In this document: piece by piece, positions 43,107 to 54,845 of the stretch
Layout: the number at the start of each line of letters is the position of its first letter
How positions within the stretch are numbered: the first letter of the stretch is position 1
Assembly (NCBI GenBank): GCA_033065855.1
Contig: JAVXUO010002267.1
Span: 1-64,000, forward strand
Reading direction: 5' to 3'
DNA from: Escallonia rubra
Taxonomy: Eukaryota; Streptophyta; Magnoliopsida; Escalloniales; Escalloniaceae
DNA length: 64,000 nucleotides
Program-made: the position numbers and the translations under genes
Notes under the pieces: model-generated
Seen by the model: the letters and a program-made list of their open reading frames with translations, nothing else
Told to the model about the DNA's origin: nothing
Database searches by the model: none

Positions 43107-43812
43107 CTAGGTTGGCCATGAGTGGTGCTGCTGGAGGAGGTTGTTCGGGAGGTTCAATACATCTTTCTCACCGAGATTTTGTAAAGGACATGCAGCGCTG
43201 GCATCACTACGTTTACAATATTTTTTAAAAACACAGTTGGGAAATTCAAACACCTGCAGCTCACATTCTTTCCATGTCTCGTAGATGGCGGGCCTTCGAC
43301 CGACAAATACAACAGACCAACGAGACATTATTATCCCTAACATAAAAAATGACATTTACATCATCAGATTTCTCAAAGCTTTTAGTGTTAGCATTTAAAC
43401 TGGAAAAACAACAAGACCATTTGCTAGCAAGTCTTGACTAGTTGTGTTACAAAAAGACATTTATTGAAAAACTGGTGATTAGTTCCTCAATGTCCAATCA
43501 AATCTGATATAAATCCAGCCTATGCATATGTGCAAACGAGACAAGTACTATATAAGAACCAGAGAACCTTAAACAGAGTTATATGCATAAGAGAACAAAC
43601 AGAACCAAAAAAAAAGGCCACCATCATCAGTAAATATGAAGAGCAATTAAGACTAAATATCCCAACACAGACACGTAAACATATTTAAGCAATTGGGTGG
43701 GGGAGATGAAAAGGGGTGGTGAGTAGTCACCTTGAGAAAGGAAGGGAGAAGCAGAAGCAGAAGGGAGATAGAGGGAACGAGATAGCAAGGAAGATATCCT
43801 GCGAACTGCCAT
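43107..43812 (-). pseudogene. Candidate chimera: ALDH2B mitochondrial presequence exon joined to an RNase H1 hybrid-binding exon
   Basis: Exon 1 (43731-43812) starts MAVRRISSLLSRSLYLPSAS, an Arg/Ser-rich amphipathic leader that closely resembles the first exon of plant mitochondrial aldehyde dehydrogenase ALDH2B. It ends at CTCAAG|GTGACT (43731|43730). The second exon (43107-43336) begins after TGTTAG and reads SRWSVVFVGRRPAIYETWKE, then FPNCVFKKY, the hybrid-binding (viroplasmin-like) domain found at the N-terminus of RNase H1. Phases match: exon 1 leaves one base, exon 2 supplies two, and the frame stays open to 43107, giving about 103 residues. The RNase H catalytic domain is missing. Each half looks captured; whether they are spliced together is inference. 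Confidence 0.5.
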
Positions 43813-43859
43813 GGCCGTATAAGTTCTAAAATTTCCTCTTCTTCTCACATATACTCACG

Positions 43860-44290
43860 AGTACATATACAGAGTGAGTTTATGGCTTCAATTCCAGTCA
43901 AAAAGACTGCACCGGCTGCTACTCTGTCTTGAGTCATGAGTAGATAGACTCAGTAAATTCTGTAAACGATATCTAGATGATTATTTGTGATTATGTTGAA
44001 CATGTGAGAGGATGACCGATGATGGGTCACCAATTCTATCACAGAGACATGCTTATTTCAAATTGGAAAAGCAAGAAAAAGAAGGTCCATTCGATAAGGG
44101 ACCAATATAAGCAGAAAAAAGGAGTGCGAAGAAGACAAGGTTATATATTTATGAAATACTAATTTTCAGGAAGAAATTCTAGCTTGGGTAGGGGCATCCA
44201 CAGGTCTAGCACTGCTGCAGCAATTGAGGCACTAATTATTCCACCTGTTCAAGTCAACTACACCAAGCTTCTTATTGGAAAAGACTAGTT
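43860..44290. other. Upstream region of the chimera and spacer
   Basis: No gene. The sequence GGTAGGGGCATCCACAGG near 44188 and the following coding-like stretch could be the start of the PPR fragment's cargo. Confidence 0.35.
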
Positions 44291-44295
44291 GTGCT

Positions 44296-44420
44296 TTTTC
44301 TGTGCTGGGGAAGATGTTTGGTGAGGCTGGTGATTATGATGGTATTAGGTATGTGTTGCAGGAGATGAAGGCTGTTGGGGTTGAACCCAATTTGGTTTTG
44401 TACAACACGCTGCTATAGGC
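44296..44420 (+). pseudogene. Captured pentatricopeptide repeat (PPR) fragment
   Basis: About 40 codons reading FSVLGKMFGEAGDYDGIRYV, then LQEMKAVGVEPNLVLYNTLL, and then a stop. This is a textbook PPR unit of an organellar RNA-binding protein (the VxPNxxxYNTLL motif). Too short to assign to a gene. It lies in the region bracketed by the 170-bp direct repeats. Confidence 0.7.
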
Positions 44421-44561
44421 ATGAAGGAAACTCTGTCAATGATCCATACTTCCATAAAACAACCATACTTCCATAAAACTCTGTCAATGATCCATACTTT
44501 CAACCACAGCATCCTCAATCACACCATCTAAAACAACCATACTTCCATAAAACAAGCTACT

Positions 44562-44730
44562 AAAAATGTTTTTAGAAATTTTTGAACAAATTTTTTTGAT
44601 TAAATTATACTAAAGAGAATTTGCGAAATTTTTGAAAGAATTTGAACGAATATTTGGGACCTCTAAATTTAGAGTCAAATAGTTTGGACTAGTTATTTAC
44701 TAAATCCCTTCAAAAAAAATATTAATCTAT
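44562..44730 (+). repeat. 170-bp direct repeat, copy 2
   Basis: Matches 41465-41640. It differs by a few substitutions and small indels, for example GGGACCTCTAAATT against GGGCCTTTAAATT. Confidence 0.75.
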
Positions 44731-46226
44731 TAAGACTTCTTTTTTACAACTATGTCCTTAAAATTCAAAAACTAATTCTAATCATTCTAAAACTTAACTT
44801 TATCATTATACTAACTTATTATGGCTTAATATTGACTATTGTATCTTCAAAACTATTTTTTAATATGAATATAAAAGCTCATATATATATAAACGTAAAT
44901 AATACTTTTAATTTAGAAGAAAAAATAATTTTAAAACTAATTGTAATCATTCTAAAACTCTCTTTAATCAATATACTAATCTATTAAGACTTCATTTTGA
45001 AAATTATCTCCTTAAAAGTATTTTCTAATACGAAAATTAAAATCCATACTTTAATTAACTTTTATCAATCGCATGCTATAAAAAAAATGGACCAAAGTTT
45101 TCTCAATCAAAATTAAACTAAAATGTAGTTAAAGTTATGGGCAAACCAGTGTAATGTACAAATTATTTTTAAAAGATACTTAGAAAAAAATGAAAACTTC
45201 TTAGGCAATAGCAAATTGATTTTAATATGTTCTCCACATTCTTTGATCAGTGGAATTTACCTTTTTTCCTTTTTGTGTACTAATAAACTTCTAATTTCGT
45301 TCACTTGTATAGTGACCCGATCAGAATTAGGAAATATGCATAACCACATTGCATATTGATATTTCACCACAAGGATTAGTTAAATTTATTAAAATAAAGT
45401 TTACCCCTTTAAAAATAAAAGTGACTATCTTTCATAAATAAATCATGACAATATAAAATTGTGCAATATATATTATTATACAATTCAAAACTACTAAAAT
45501 AAATGACTTTTAATAAAATTGTCCCATGCTTGGCAGGCAATGATAGCTTCTTTACGCGACACACCATCGTTTCTTTATATGACACGTCATCAAATCTTTA
45601 TTTCAATATTAATTAACTTCTATGTAGGTAAGTCTTAATTAGTTAAAAAAACTAGTTTTAAAATTCTACCTACCAATATACTAATTTATTAAGACTTCTT
45701 TTGATAACTATGTCCCTAAAATTAAAAAACTAATTCTAATCATTCTAAAACTCAACCTTATCATTATTCTAACTTATTAGGACTTAATATTGACTATTGT
45801 ATCTTCAAAACTACTCTTTAATATGAATATAAAAGCTCACATATATAAAAAAAACGAAAATAATACTTTTAATTTAGAAGAAAGAATAATTTTAAAACTA
45901 ATTCTAATTATTCTAAAACTCTACGTAATCAATATACTAATCTATTAAGACTTCCTTTTGACAATTATCTCCTTAAAGTTTTTTCGAATATGAAAATTTA
46001 AATCCATACACCAAAAACATAACTTATGAGATTTAGAAATAATTAATTTAAACTTTGATAGGACACTTATTTTTCAATTTTGCAGGAGAAATGAGGGTTT
46101 TCTATAAGTCCTACGAAATTCAAAAACTAATTCTAATCATTCTAAAACTCTACATAATCATCATACTAACTTATTAGGACTTAATCTTCAAAACCACTCT
46201 AATGTGAATATATATATATATATATA
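44731..46226. repeat. AT-rich repeat family, unit array 1
   Basis: A dispersed motif of about 65 bp, built on TCTAAAACTCTACCTAATCAATATACTAATCTATTAAGACTTC followed by TTTTGACAATTATGTCCTTAAAA, recurs near 44790, 44960, 45670, 45745, 45920 and 46140. Between copies are phrases such as TTTAATATGAATATAAAAGCTCA. Non-coding. The family continues after the Pack-MULE. Confidence 0.75.
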
Positions 46227-46235
46227 TATATGTAT

Positions 46236-46535
46236 GGGAGCTAATCCATTGACAGCGCTGACAAACTGAGTTAAGTTGCTAGCGCGATCTGGCCGTCCAT
46301 CTTGAAAAATGGACGGTCCAGATCGCGCCTTTTTTGAATACTGTCAGTCGTCCGCGACACTATGTCGCGGACGGACTTTTTTACCTTTTTGCCCTCTGAC
46401 CCGTCCGCTACACTGTATCGCGGACGGAACAAATTTTTTTTTTACGTTTTTTTTAAGTTCGTCCGCTATATAATGTAGCGGACGCTTTTTTTACAATAAT
46501 ACCCTCCTGTTCCATCCGCTACATTATGTAGCGGA
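46236..46535 (+). repeat. Left terminal inverted repeat of the Pack-MULE
   Basis: Pairs with about 47905-48158. Both carry CTAGCGCGATCTGGCCGTCC, a small hairpin of the GGCCGTCCATC type, and the phrases GACCCGTCCGCTACACTG and GTCGCGGACG. Confidence 0.85.
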
Positions 46536-46734
46536 GGAGTAGGCAGGCACACATTTGCTGTGGGCATGATTTGCTGAAGGCCCCACCCTATTGTCCTTTC
46601 CCCCATTCATTTCACTTTCAAAGTAAACCAGAGAAACACATTCATTTCACTTTCAATGGGTTTTTCTCTCTTGCCGAGGCTTTCTCTCTCTACGCTCTGG
46701 CTGCCGCCACCACCAGACCAAGCACCAAATCTGA

Positions 46735-46871
46735 TGGGTTTGAATGGGTTTGAGTCCTCGAGGCCCTCTCTCTCTCTCTCTCTCTCTCTTCTCTATGGCC
46801 GTCGCCGCCCCCAGACCAAGCACCACCGCCCACAAGACCGCACCAGATCTGATGGGTTTGAGTCCTCGAGG

Positions 46872-46906
<35 letters not shown>

Positions 46907-47000
46907 CTATGGCCTTCGCCGCCCCCAGACCAAGCACCACCGCCCACAAGACCGCACCAGATCTGATGGGTTTGAGTTCCCGAGGCTCTCTCTCTCTCTT
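46735..47000 (+). repeat. Three-copy minisatellite, about 115-120 bp
   Basis: Units begin GATCTGATGGGTTTGAGT and include CCTCGAGGC, a (CT)n run, CTATGGCC, and CCCCCAGACCAAGCACCACC. Starts are near 46728, 46849 and 46962. The expansions of (CT)n differ between copies. Open frames on both strands here are repeat artefacts. It may derive from a 5' leader of the captured gene. Confidence 0.7.
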
Positions 47001-47194
47001 CTATCTGGCCGCTGCCGCCACCAGACCAATCACCTGATCTATTTTCATTGCAAGGCCGATCTTGTCAGGTTTGGACTACTGCAAGTGCTTGAAGGAAAAG
47101 GTCACAAGAAATAGTCAAAAGGGAGAAATCTTCAGGCTTCAAACATTAGCAATTATTTTCCTTATTAACAGCATAAGAGGAGATTATGTGGTTA

Positions 47195-47330
47195 TCATTA
47201 GAAGCCCAACAAAAGTACCAACCAGAGGTGGAAAGCATTCATCAGCATATCGCCTAGGAACAGAAAATCCTTCGTGTGTGCTTGTGTCAGAAGGGGTAAG
47301 TTTCTTGCTAAAAACGATTGCTCTGTTTTT
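47195..47330 (-). pseudogene. Captured ARF (auxin response factor) B3-domain fragment
   Basis: The minus-strand frame reads [20 protein letters not shown], then [10 protein letters not shown]. This is the start of the B3 DNA-binding domain of auxin response factors (consensus [28 protein letters not shown]). The first Gly of HGG is Glu here. Upstream frame (47331-47510) may include the preceding linker exon but is disrupted. Only about 35 B3 residues remain. Confidence 0.8.
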
Positions 47331-47904
47331 CTGAGGCTGAGATAGAGTACTTGAATCTGCAGGACCCGAGTCCTCACGCTGCAAAGTTCCAAAGTTACAA
47401 TTATGTTTCATATATAATACAGACATCAGAAAGAGAAGATCGCGGGCAAACAGAATGTAACTTTTCACAGTTTGGCATGTTAAACTGCAGTGTACTGAAC
47501 TTGCCACCAAATAATGGATAATGGATAAACAGTCAAAAGGAGCAAGTTCCCTTGCTCCATTATGAAGAACCTGCTAACACCTGGAGTTTGCATGTGGTAA
47601 CCGAAAACCCTGACAAGCATTGCCATTACGTTTACCAACATCAATTCTCTCTGAAATATGGTCCGCTACATAATGTAGCGGACGATATTTTAGAGAGAGA
47701 AAAGCGTCCGCTATAAGTGGTCAGAGAATGAAAGAGAAAAAGTCAGAAAAAGTATGGGGCCTCTGTCTGCTACATAATGTAGCGGACGAAGTAATTCTCT
47801 TTGAAATATGGTCCGCTACATAATGTAGCGGACGATATTTTAGAGAGAAAGAGTGAGAAAAAGTGGTCAGAGAAGGAAAGAGAAAAAGTCAGAAAAAAGC
47901 ATGG
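47331..47904. other. Pack-MULE interior between ARF fragment and right terminal repeat
   Basis: Contains a possible upstream piece of the captured ARF gene (47331-47520) and two nearly identical copies, about 165 bp apart, of a block with TATGGTCCGCTACATAATG and ATTTTAGAGAGA (about 47658 and 47810). Confidence 0.55.
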
Positions 47905-48158
47905 GCCTCTGTCCGCTACATTATATAGCGGACGAACTTAAAAAAAACGTAAAAAAAAAATTTGTTCCGTCCGCGATACAGTGTAGCGGACGGGTCAGAG
48001 GGCAAAAAGGTAAAAAAATCCGTCCACGACATAGTGTCGCGGACGACTGACAGTATTCGAAAAAGGCGCGATCTGGGCCGTCCATCTTTCAAGATGGACG
48101 GCCAGATCGCGCTAGCAACTTAACTCAGTTTGCCAGCGCTGTCAATGGATCAGCTCCC
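47905..48158 (-). repeat. Right terminal inverted repeat of the Pack-MULE
   Basis: Inverted partner of 46236-46535, ending GATCAGCTCCC. Confidence 0.85.
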
Positions 48159-48167
48159 TATATATAT

Positions 48168-49950
48168 ATATGCGCGAGCGCGCACACATTTACAATTTAG
48201 AAGAAAAATTAATCTTAAAATTAAGATTAAACAACTTACGAGACTTTGAAAAAAAAAATGATCTAACAATTGATTTGAATTTTGATATGTACCTTATCTT
48301 TGAATTTGAATAACTTTGCAAGAATAATGAGGGTTGTATAATTTAAAAAATTAATTCTAAACATTTTAGAACTCAACCTAATCAATACACTAACTTATTA
48401 TGGCTTAATTTTAACTATTATAGTCTTAAAATCACTCTTTAATGTGAATATAAAAATTCATATATCAAAAAAATCAGAATAACATACTAGATTTAGAAAA
48501 AAAAAATGTACTATCATTATTCGTATATATAGTCATTGTTAAATTAATTTTAAACATTTTAGAGCTCATCCTAATTAATACACAAACTTATGATGACTAT
48601 TGTAATCTTAAAACCACTTTTTAATGCGAATATAAAAATTTATATATTAAAAAAATGAAAATAACATATTAGATTTAGAAAGAAAAAATGATGCTCTAAT
48701 TGAGTTAAGTGTATTATCATAATTCACACACACACACACACACACACACATTAGATAGTCATCATTAAAAATGAATAATGTAATTATAAATCAGCATTTT
48801 TAAATAAGAGCTCGCAACCACCAAACTGATTATATCCCATATATAAGTATTTAGAAAACAACTAACTCTTTACTGCAATTTATTGTTGAAGAATTCATGT
48901 TATGATATCAATCGTACAACATTTAAACTCTATGGCACAAACATATATTTACATATTACTTTTTAATTTTGACTATTAAATCCTTGATTAAATTGCCATG
49001 CAATTCTTGCATAGTATTTGCATATGCGAATATGTTTGCTTTAGTTCCTTTTAACTGTAAGTTGAAAGAACAATGATAGATTGTGTGATAGTACCGCTTG
49101 ACGATGTGAAAGAAAAGCTTAAAAAATACAAAAATCTAGCGATGACACTGTAATACAATCTACTCATTGTTATTTAAACTTACAGTTCAGATGAACTAAA
49201 GCAAAAATATATACCTCTACAAATATTCCGTAATAATTGCATGACCATGTAATTAATACTGTAATTTAAAATGTGCATGAGATGAAAAATATTCTACTAT
49301 GATTTCTTAAAACAATGATTTATGAAGAAAATAAGAATGAACTACGACATTTACGATTACAAAGATAAGAACTCTTATCCTAACTTTTCAAGCTAAGAAA
49401 CTTTGTTTTGATAGATTATAGGTTGGACCACTAACAGAACTTAATAATAATATAATCTTGACAAGTTACTTAAACTTGTTACAAATAAAGTATTAAAATT
49501 TTATTACCAAAAAGTTATAGTTTTAGCAAAAGTAATTTTTTTTCCCTTAAAATGTTAATCTCTTTTTGTTTCTTGATATGTGTTATGCACTAATACACTT
49601 TTTTTAGCTTTCTAGAATATTTTATAAACTTACTCGAACTTGACTCGGGATCCTGATGTATAATATCTAATAACTGAAGCGAGAAATGTAATGATAGCTC
49701 ATGACATCTCATTGCATCGTGTTTTTATTATAATAAAAATTATAAGAACAATGTTAAACATATTAATGTTGCTAAAGATCTCCAAACATTATTTTGTTCG
49801 GGGTCCTTAATTTTGCAATTAAATAAATCGACAAATATAGTAAACATTCAAATAATAAGTCTTATGCAATTCAAAAATCAATTCGAAACATTCATTATTT
49901 TTAAACCAATATACTAACCTAATATGACTTTATTTGAATATTATATATCG
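48168..49950 (+). repeat. 4.4-kb tandem duplication, left copy
   Basis: About 1.7 kb is shared with 52670-54315, including CTTACAGTTCAGATGAACTAAAGC (against ...AGAAGAACTAAAGC), CGCTTGACGATGTG and GTTAATCTCTTTTTGTTTCTTG. The offset is 4.4-4.5 kb. AT-rich and non-coding; similarity is roughly 75-85% by eye. Confidence 0.75.
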
Positions 49951-52669
49951 AAAAAGCTCTCTAAAATGAAATATTAACCTATAAAACAAGAAATACTTAA
50001 GAAATTAAATAAGAAAAATTAGGTACTATTTTAAATTCATGTTTAAATTTTCTGTAAATTCAAATATGAATTTAACTTGATTAATATGTGGTTAAAAATT
50101 TAGGTCAATAATTTCCTTACTCTAAGGTTTTCGCTATCCTATTTAGTCGCATTGGTTAAATGTACAATATCATAATATGCAGATTCTAAATGAGATATAC
50201 TTAAAAAAATAGCGTAAATTTAAAACCTTAATTATGTGAGCATTTCTTACATTCAACTAATTTTATGATGGAAAAGTTTTGAACCAATTTTTTTCTATGG
50301 TAATTTTAATGTGAGTAATTAAACTCTTAGCAAATTCCACATTAGCAGTATACCATTTATGATTTTATGTTAACTTTTATAGTTTTGAATAGAATTTTAT
50401 ATAAAATCTAAAAATATATTAGTTATGTTGTGACGTATGTAGATTAAAATTTAGAATGAAAACCTTATTATAAACGAAGATAAATATTACTTAATATGTA
50501 TGATTATTGTATACTTTGTGACATGTTGGTTAAATTTTGTTCAACAATTTCCTTGCTCTAAGGTTTTGAGCTATCCTATATAGTTATGTTGGTTAAACTT
50601 TATATAATTACATCATAGCACTGATTACTATTATCTCTGTATACTTTTTTGGTGGATGACACTTGCTTCTAAAAACGTCACATCATCCTTACTTAATTGA
50701 TCGTGTTGATTAACTTTTATAAATCACAGGATATATAAACAAATATATTGACCAAAATTTTCTCTGTCAAAATTAAACTAATATGTAATTAAGATTATGG
50801 GCAATCCATTAAAGGTACAAATTATTTTTAAAAGATACTTAGAAAATAATAAAAATGTCTTGTGCAATAACAAATTGATCTAGAAAATGATAAAAATATC
50901 TTGTGCAATAGCAAATTGATCTCAATATGTTCTCTGCATATTTTTATCAGTAAAATTTACTTTTTCTGTGTACTAAATAAATCTTTAATTTTTTTTCATC
51001 TATGTAGTTACTAAATTGGAATTAGCAATATGTACATGGACATTGCTTATTGATATTTCACCAGAAGAGTTAATTTATTTTATCACAAGAAAGTTCAAGC
51101 AAAAAATTAAAGTAACTATCTTTGATGAAATAACTATAAAATTGTGCAATTTATTTTGCTATGCATTTCAAAGCTACTAAAATAAATTATTGTTAATAAA
51201 TCGTCCTATGCTTGGCATGGGATTCTGGGTTAGTAATATATAATAAGCGAATGAAGAAAGACATTGATAGCTTTTTTGCGCAACACATGATCTCTTCTTT
51301 ATATGACATGTCATCATCTCTTTATTTTAAGATTAATTAACTTCTATATTAGTAAGTCTTACTAAATTTAAAAACTAATTATATTTACTCTAAAATTCTA
51401 CATAATCAATATACTAATCTATTAAGACTTCTTTTTGACAATTATGTCCTTAAAATTCAAAACTAATTCTAATCACTCAACATTATCATCATACTAACTT
51501 ATTATTACTAACTTATTACGACTTAATATTGACTATTATATCTTTAAATCTACTCCCTAATATGAATATAACAACTCATATATTTAAAAAATGAAAATAA
51601 TACTTTCGATATAGAAGAAAAAAATAATTTAAAAACTAATGCTAATCATTCTAAAACTCTATTTAATTAATATACTAATCTATTAAAACTTAATTTTGAC
51701 AATTACGTCATTAAAAGTGTTTTCTAATATGAAATTAAAATTCATATACCCAAAAAATAACTTTTGAGGTTTAGAATAAAAAACATGATCAATCATTCTA
51801 AAATTTTACATAATCAATATACAAATCTATTAAGACTTCTTTTTGACAATTATGTCTTTAAAATTCAAAAAATAATTCTAATGATTCTAAAACTCAACCT
51901 TCTCATTATACTAACTTATTAGGACTGAATATTAAAGAAAAAGTGAATATACTAATATATTAAGACTTAATTTTGACAATTATGTCCTTAAAAGTGTTTT
52001 CTAATAATCCTTAGACCCAAAAAATAACTTATGAGGTTTAGAATAAAAAACATGATCAATCATTCTAAAATTCTACATAATCAATATACTAATATATTAA
52101 GACTTCTTTTTGACAATTATGTCTTTGAAATTCAAAAACTAATTCTAATTATTTTAAAACTCAACCTTATCATTATACTAACATATTAGGACTTAATATT
52201 GACTATTCTATATTTAAAATTACTCTTTAATATGAATATAATATCTCATATATATATAAAATGAAAATAATACTTTCAATTTAGAAGAAAAAATTAATTC
52301 TAATCATTCTAAAACTTTACCTAATCAATATACTAATCTATTAAGACTTCATATTGACAATTATGTCCTTAAAAGTGTTTTCTAATATGAAAATTAAAAT
52401 CCATAGAACCAAAAATTAAGTTATGAGATTTAGAATAAAAAACGTGATCAATCGTTCTAAAATTCTAATTAATTAATATACTAATCTATTAAGGCTTCTT
52501 TCTAGCAACTATGTCCTCAAAATTTAAAAACTAATTATAATCATTTTAAAACTCAACATTATCATTACATTAACTTATTAGAACTTAATATTGACTATTG
52601 TATCTTTAAAACTACTCTCTAATATGAATATAAAAACTCATAAATATGTATATATATAAAACAAAATAA
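49951..52669. repeat. AT-rich repeat family, unit array 2
   Basis: Further copies of the CTAATCTATTAAGACTTC motif near 51415, 51670, 51820, 52085, 52330 and 52480, with TTTGACAATTATGTC following each. Spacing is irregular (about 150-280 bp). Non-coding; no open frame of note. Confidence 0.75.
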
Positions 52670-53007
52670 TACTTTCGATTTAGAAGAAAAAATTAATGTT
52701 ACAATTAAGATTAAACAACTTTCGAGACTTAGAAAAAAATGATCTAAAAATGATTTTGATAAGTGCCTTTCGATTTAAATTTGATTAATTTCGCAAGAAT
52801 AATAAGGGTTATATAATTTAAAAATTAATTCTAAACATTTTATAACTCAACCTAATCCATACACTAACTTATTATGACTTCATTTTGACTATTGTATTCT
52901 TAAAACCAATCTTTAATGTGAATATAAAAATTCACATATCGAAAAAAGACAAAAATAACATATTAGATTTAGAAAGGGAAAAAATAACATTCTAATTAAG
53001 TTAAATG

Positions 53008-53044
<37 letters not shown>

Positions 53045-54315
53045 ATTAGTAACGATGAATATCTTATGTATGTTACGGGCGCGCGTGTGTGTCTATATAT
53101 AGAGACACACACACACACGCGCGTAACATATATAAGATAGTCATCGTTACTAATGTGATATATAGATTTAATAAATGAATTATAAGTCAGCATTTTTAAA
53201 TAAGACCTCACGACATTATATCTCATATATAAGGATTTAGAAAACAAATAAAACTCTTTAAAATTTGTGGTATAATTATCGCGATATTTGTAAACCTTAT
53301 AATTAAATATCAATTGTACAACGTTTAAATTCTATCTACAAACATGTTTACGTACTAGACTTTGATTTTGACTATTAAAATATTGATTAGATTGTCATGT
53401 AATTCTTGCGTAATATTTGCATACGCATATATGTTTACTTTGGTTCCTTCCTGTAAGTAGAAATAACAATAAGTAAATTGTGTTAAAGCACAGCTTGACG
53501 ATGTAAAAAAAAAGATTAAATAACGCAAAACTCTAGTAACGGCACTGTAACACAATCTACTCATTATTCTTTAAACTTACAGTTCAGAAGAACTAAAGCA
53601 AACATATATACCTATGCAAATATTTTATGCAACAATTGCATGCCCATCTAATTAATCAAGACTGTAATTTTAGAAGTGTACGAGACGAAAAAATATTTTA
53701 CTGGATATCATGTTTGTATCTTAATATTGGTGATTTCTTGAAACAATGATTCATGAAAATGAAAAAGATAAGAATGGACTATGATATTTACGATTCCAAA
53801 GATAAAGAACTCTTAACCTAACTTTTGAAGTTATGAGACTTAGTTTTGAGATGTTACATAATGAACCACAAAAAGAACTTAATAATAATATAGTCTTGAC
53901 AAATTACTTGAAACTTTTATAAATAAAGTATTAAAATTTTCTTACCAACAATTATAGTTTTAGCAAAAATAGATTTTTTTTTCATAAGATGTTAATCTCT
54001 TTTTGTTTCTTGAATGTGGTATGCATTGATACACTTTTTATAACTTTTTAAAATATTTTATTAACTTACTCGAGCTAGATTCAGGATCTTGAATTATAAT
54101 CTCTAATAAATGAGGTGAGAAATACAATTATAGCTCATGACACCTCTTTGCATTGTGTTTCTAATATAATAAGAGTTATAAAAACTAAGGTTAAACATAT
54201 TAATGTTGCTAAAGATTTTAAAACAATATTTTGAACAGGATTCTTAATTTTGCAATTAATTAAATCGACAAATATAGTAAATATTTAAAAAATTAGCCTT
54301 TTGCAATTCGAAAAT
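52670..54315 (+). repeat. 4.4-kb tandem duplication, right copy
   Basis: Counterpart of 48168-49950. A (TA)n tract and a large palindrome (53037-53162) take the place where the left copy has a (CA)n run near 48726. The minus-strand frames near 53041-53564 are AT-rich artefacts. Confidence 0.75.
53037..53162. repeat. 126-bp near-perfect palindrome
   Basis: The outer arms TCACATTAGTAACGATGA (53041-53058) and TCATCGTTACTAATGTGA (53141-53158) match exactly. The inner arms continue with ATCTTATGTATGTTAC / GTAACATATATAAGAT and GCGCGTGTGTGTCTATA / TATAGAGACACACACACGCGC to a centre near 53098. A cruciform or hairpin of about 55 bp per arm. Confidence 0.9.
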
Positions 54316-54394
54316 TAATTCGAAACATTCAAAATTTTCACTTGTAAAATGTACAACTCATACAATCATCCTCTAAGTACAACGCCAAATATGT

Positions 54395-54845
54395 GAGATC
54401 AACATATCATAAGCGCATATGATACAAAGTTTGTCGTCTATCGTACAAATAAGTGATCTAGTTGTGTAAGGCAGCACTGTTCCAAGAATATGCTGGACAT
54501 AGCTATAATGTCAAAAAGGGCTCAAGATAACTTCAAATCTTGCAACGCGCCACAAGCATCACAGATTACCTGCTTAACTTTCCATTAGCATTTACATGAC
54601 TTTTGAAGAGTTGAGTTCCATCCGGTTTAACTTCAAGGCAAATGCTAAATTAGACAAATGGATAGATACTCAAGTATCCAATAGAATTTCAACTAATCAA
54701 GCATAGGCAAAATAACCCATGATTTTAAGTTAGTTAGCAAGGACACAGACATTGCGACACCGACGGGTACACCAAGCAATGCAATTTCCAAAAGTTCAAA
54801 TTTTGGCGATTGTAGACACTACAAATTTTTTAACACACTTTACCT
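54395..54845 (+). repeat. 450-bp direct repeat, copy 1
   Basis: From AACATATCATAAGCGCATATGATAC to ACTACAAATTTTTTAACACAC, matching 57450-57897 at about 90% by eye. No coding frame or LTR-like TG...CA ends. Nature unknown. Confidence 0.8.

Larger units (their letters stand above)
46227..48167. mobile_element. Pack-MULE of 1.9 kb with ARF fragment
   Basis: Inverted ends of about 250-300 bp begin GGGAGCT(A/G)ATCCATTGAC (46236) and end GTCAATGGATCAGCTCCC (48158). The flanks are TATATGTAT (46227-46235) and TATATATAT (48159-48167), a 9-bp duplication in low-complexity DNA. Within the ends are several near-perfect palindromes of the type GTCCGCTACATAATGTAGCGGAC, repeated again at 47655-47835. The interior holds a CT-rich three-copy minisatellite and a fragment of an auxin response factor. 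No transposase. Long inverted ends and a 9-bp duplication fit the Mutator superfamily. Confidence 0.85.

Noticed and set aside
46653-47114. Frames of 80-150 codons rich in Ser-Leu or Arg-Glu
   Set aside because: Generated by (CT)n tracts in a minisatellite within the Pack-MULE; both strands are open for the same reason.
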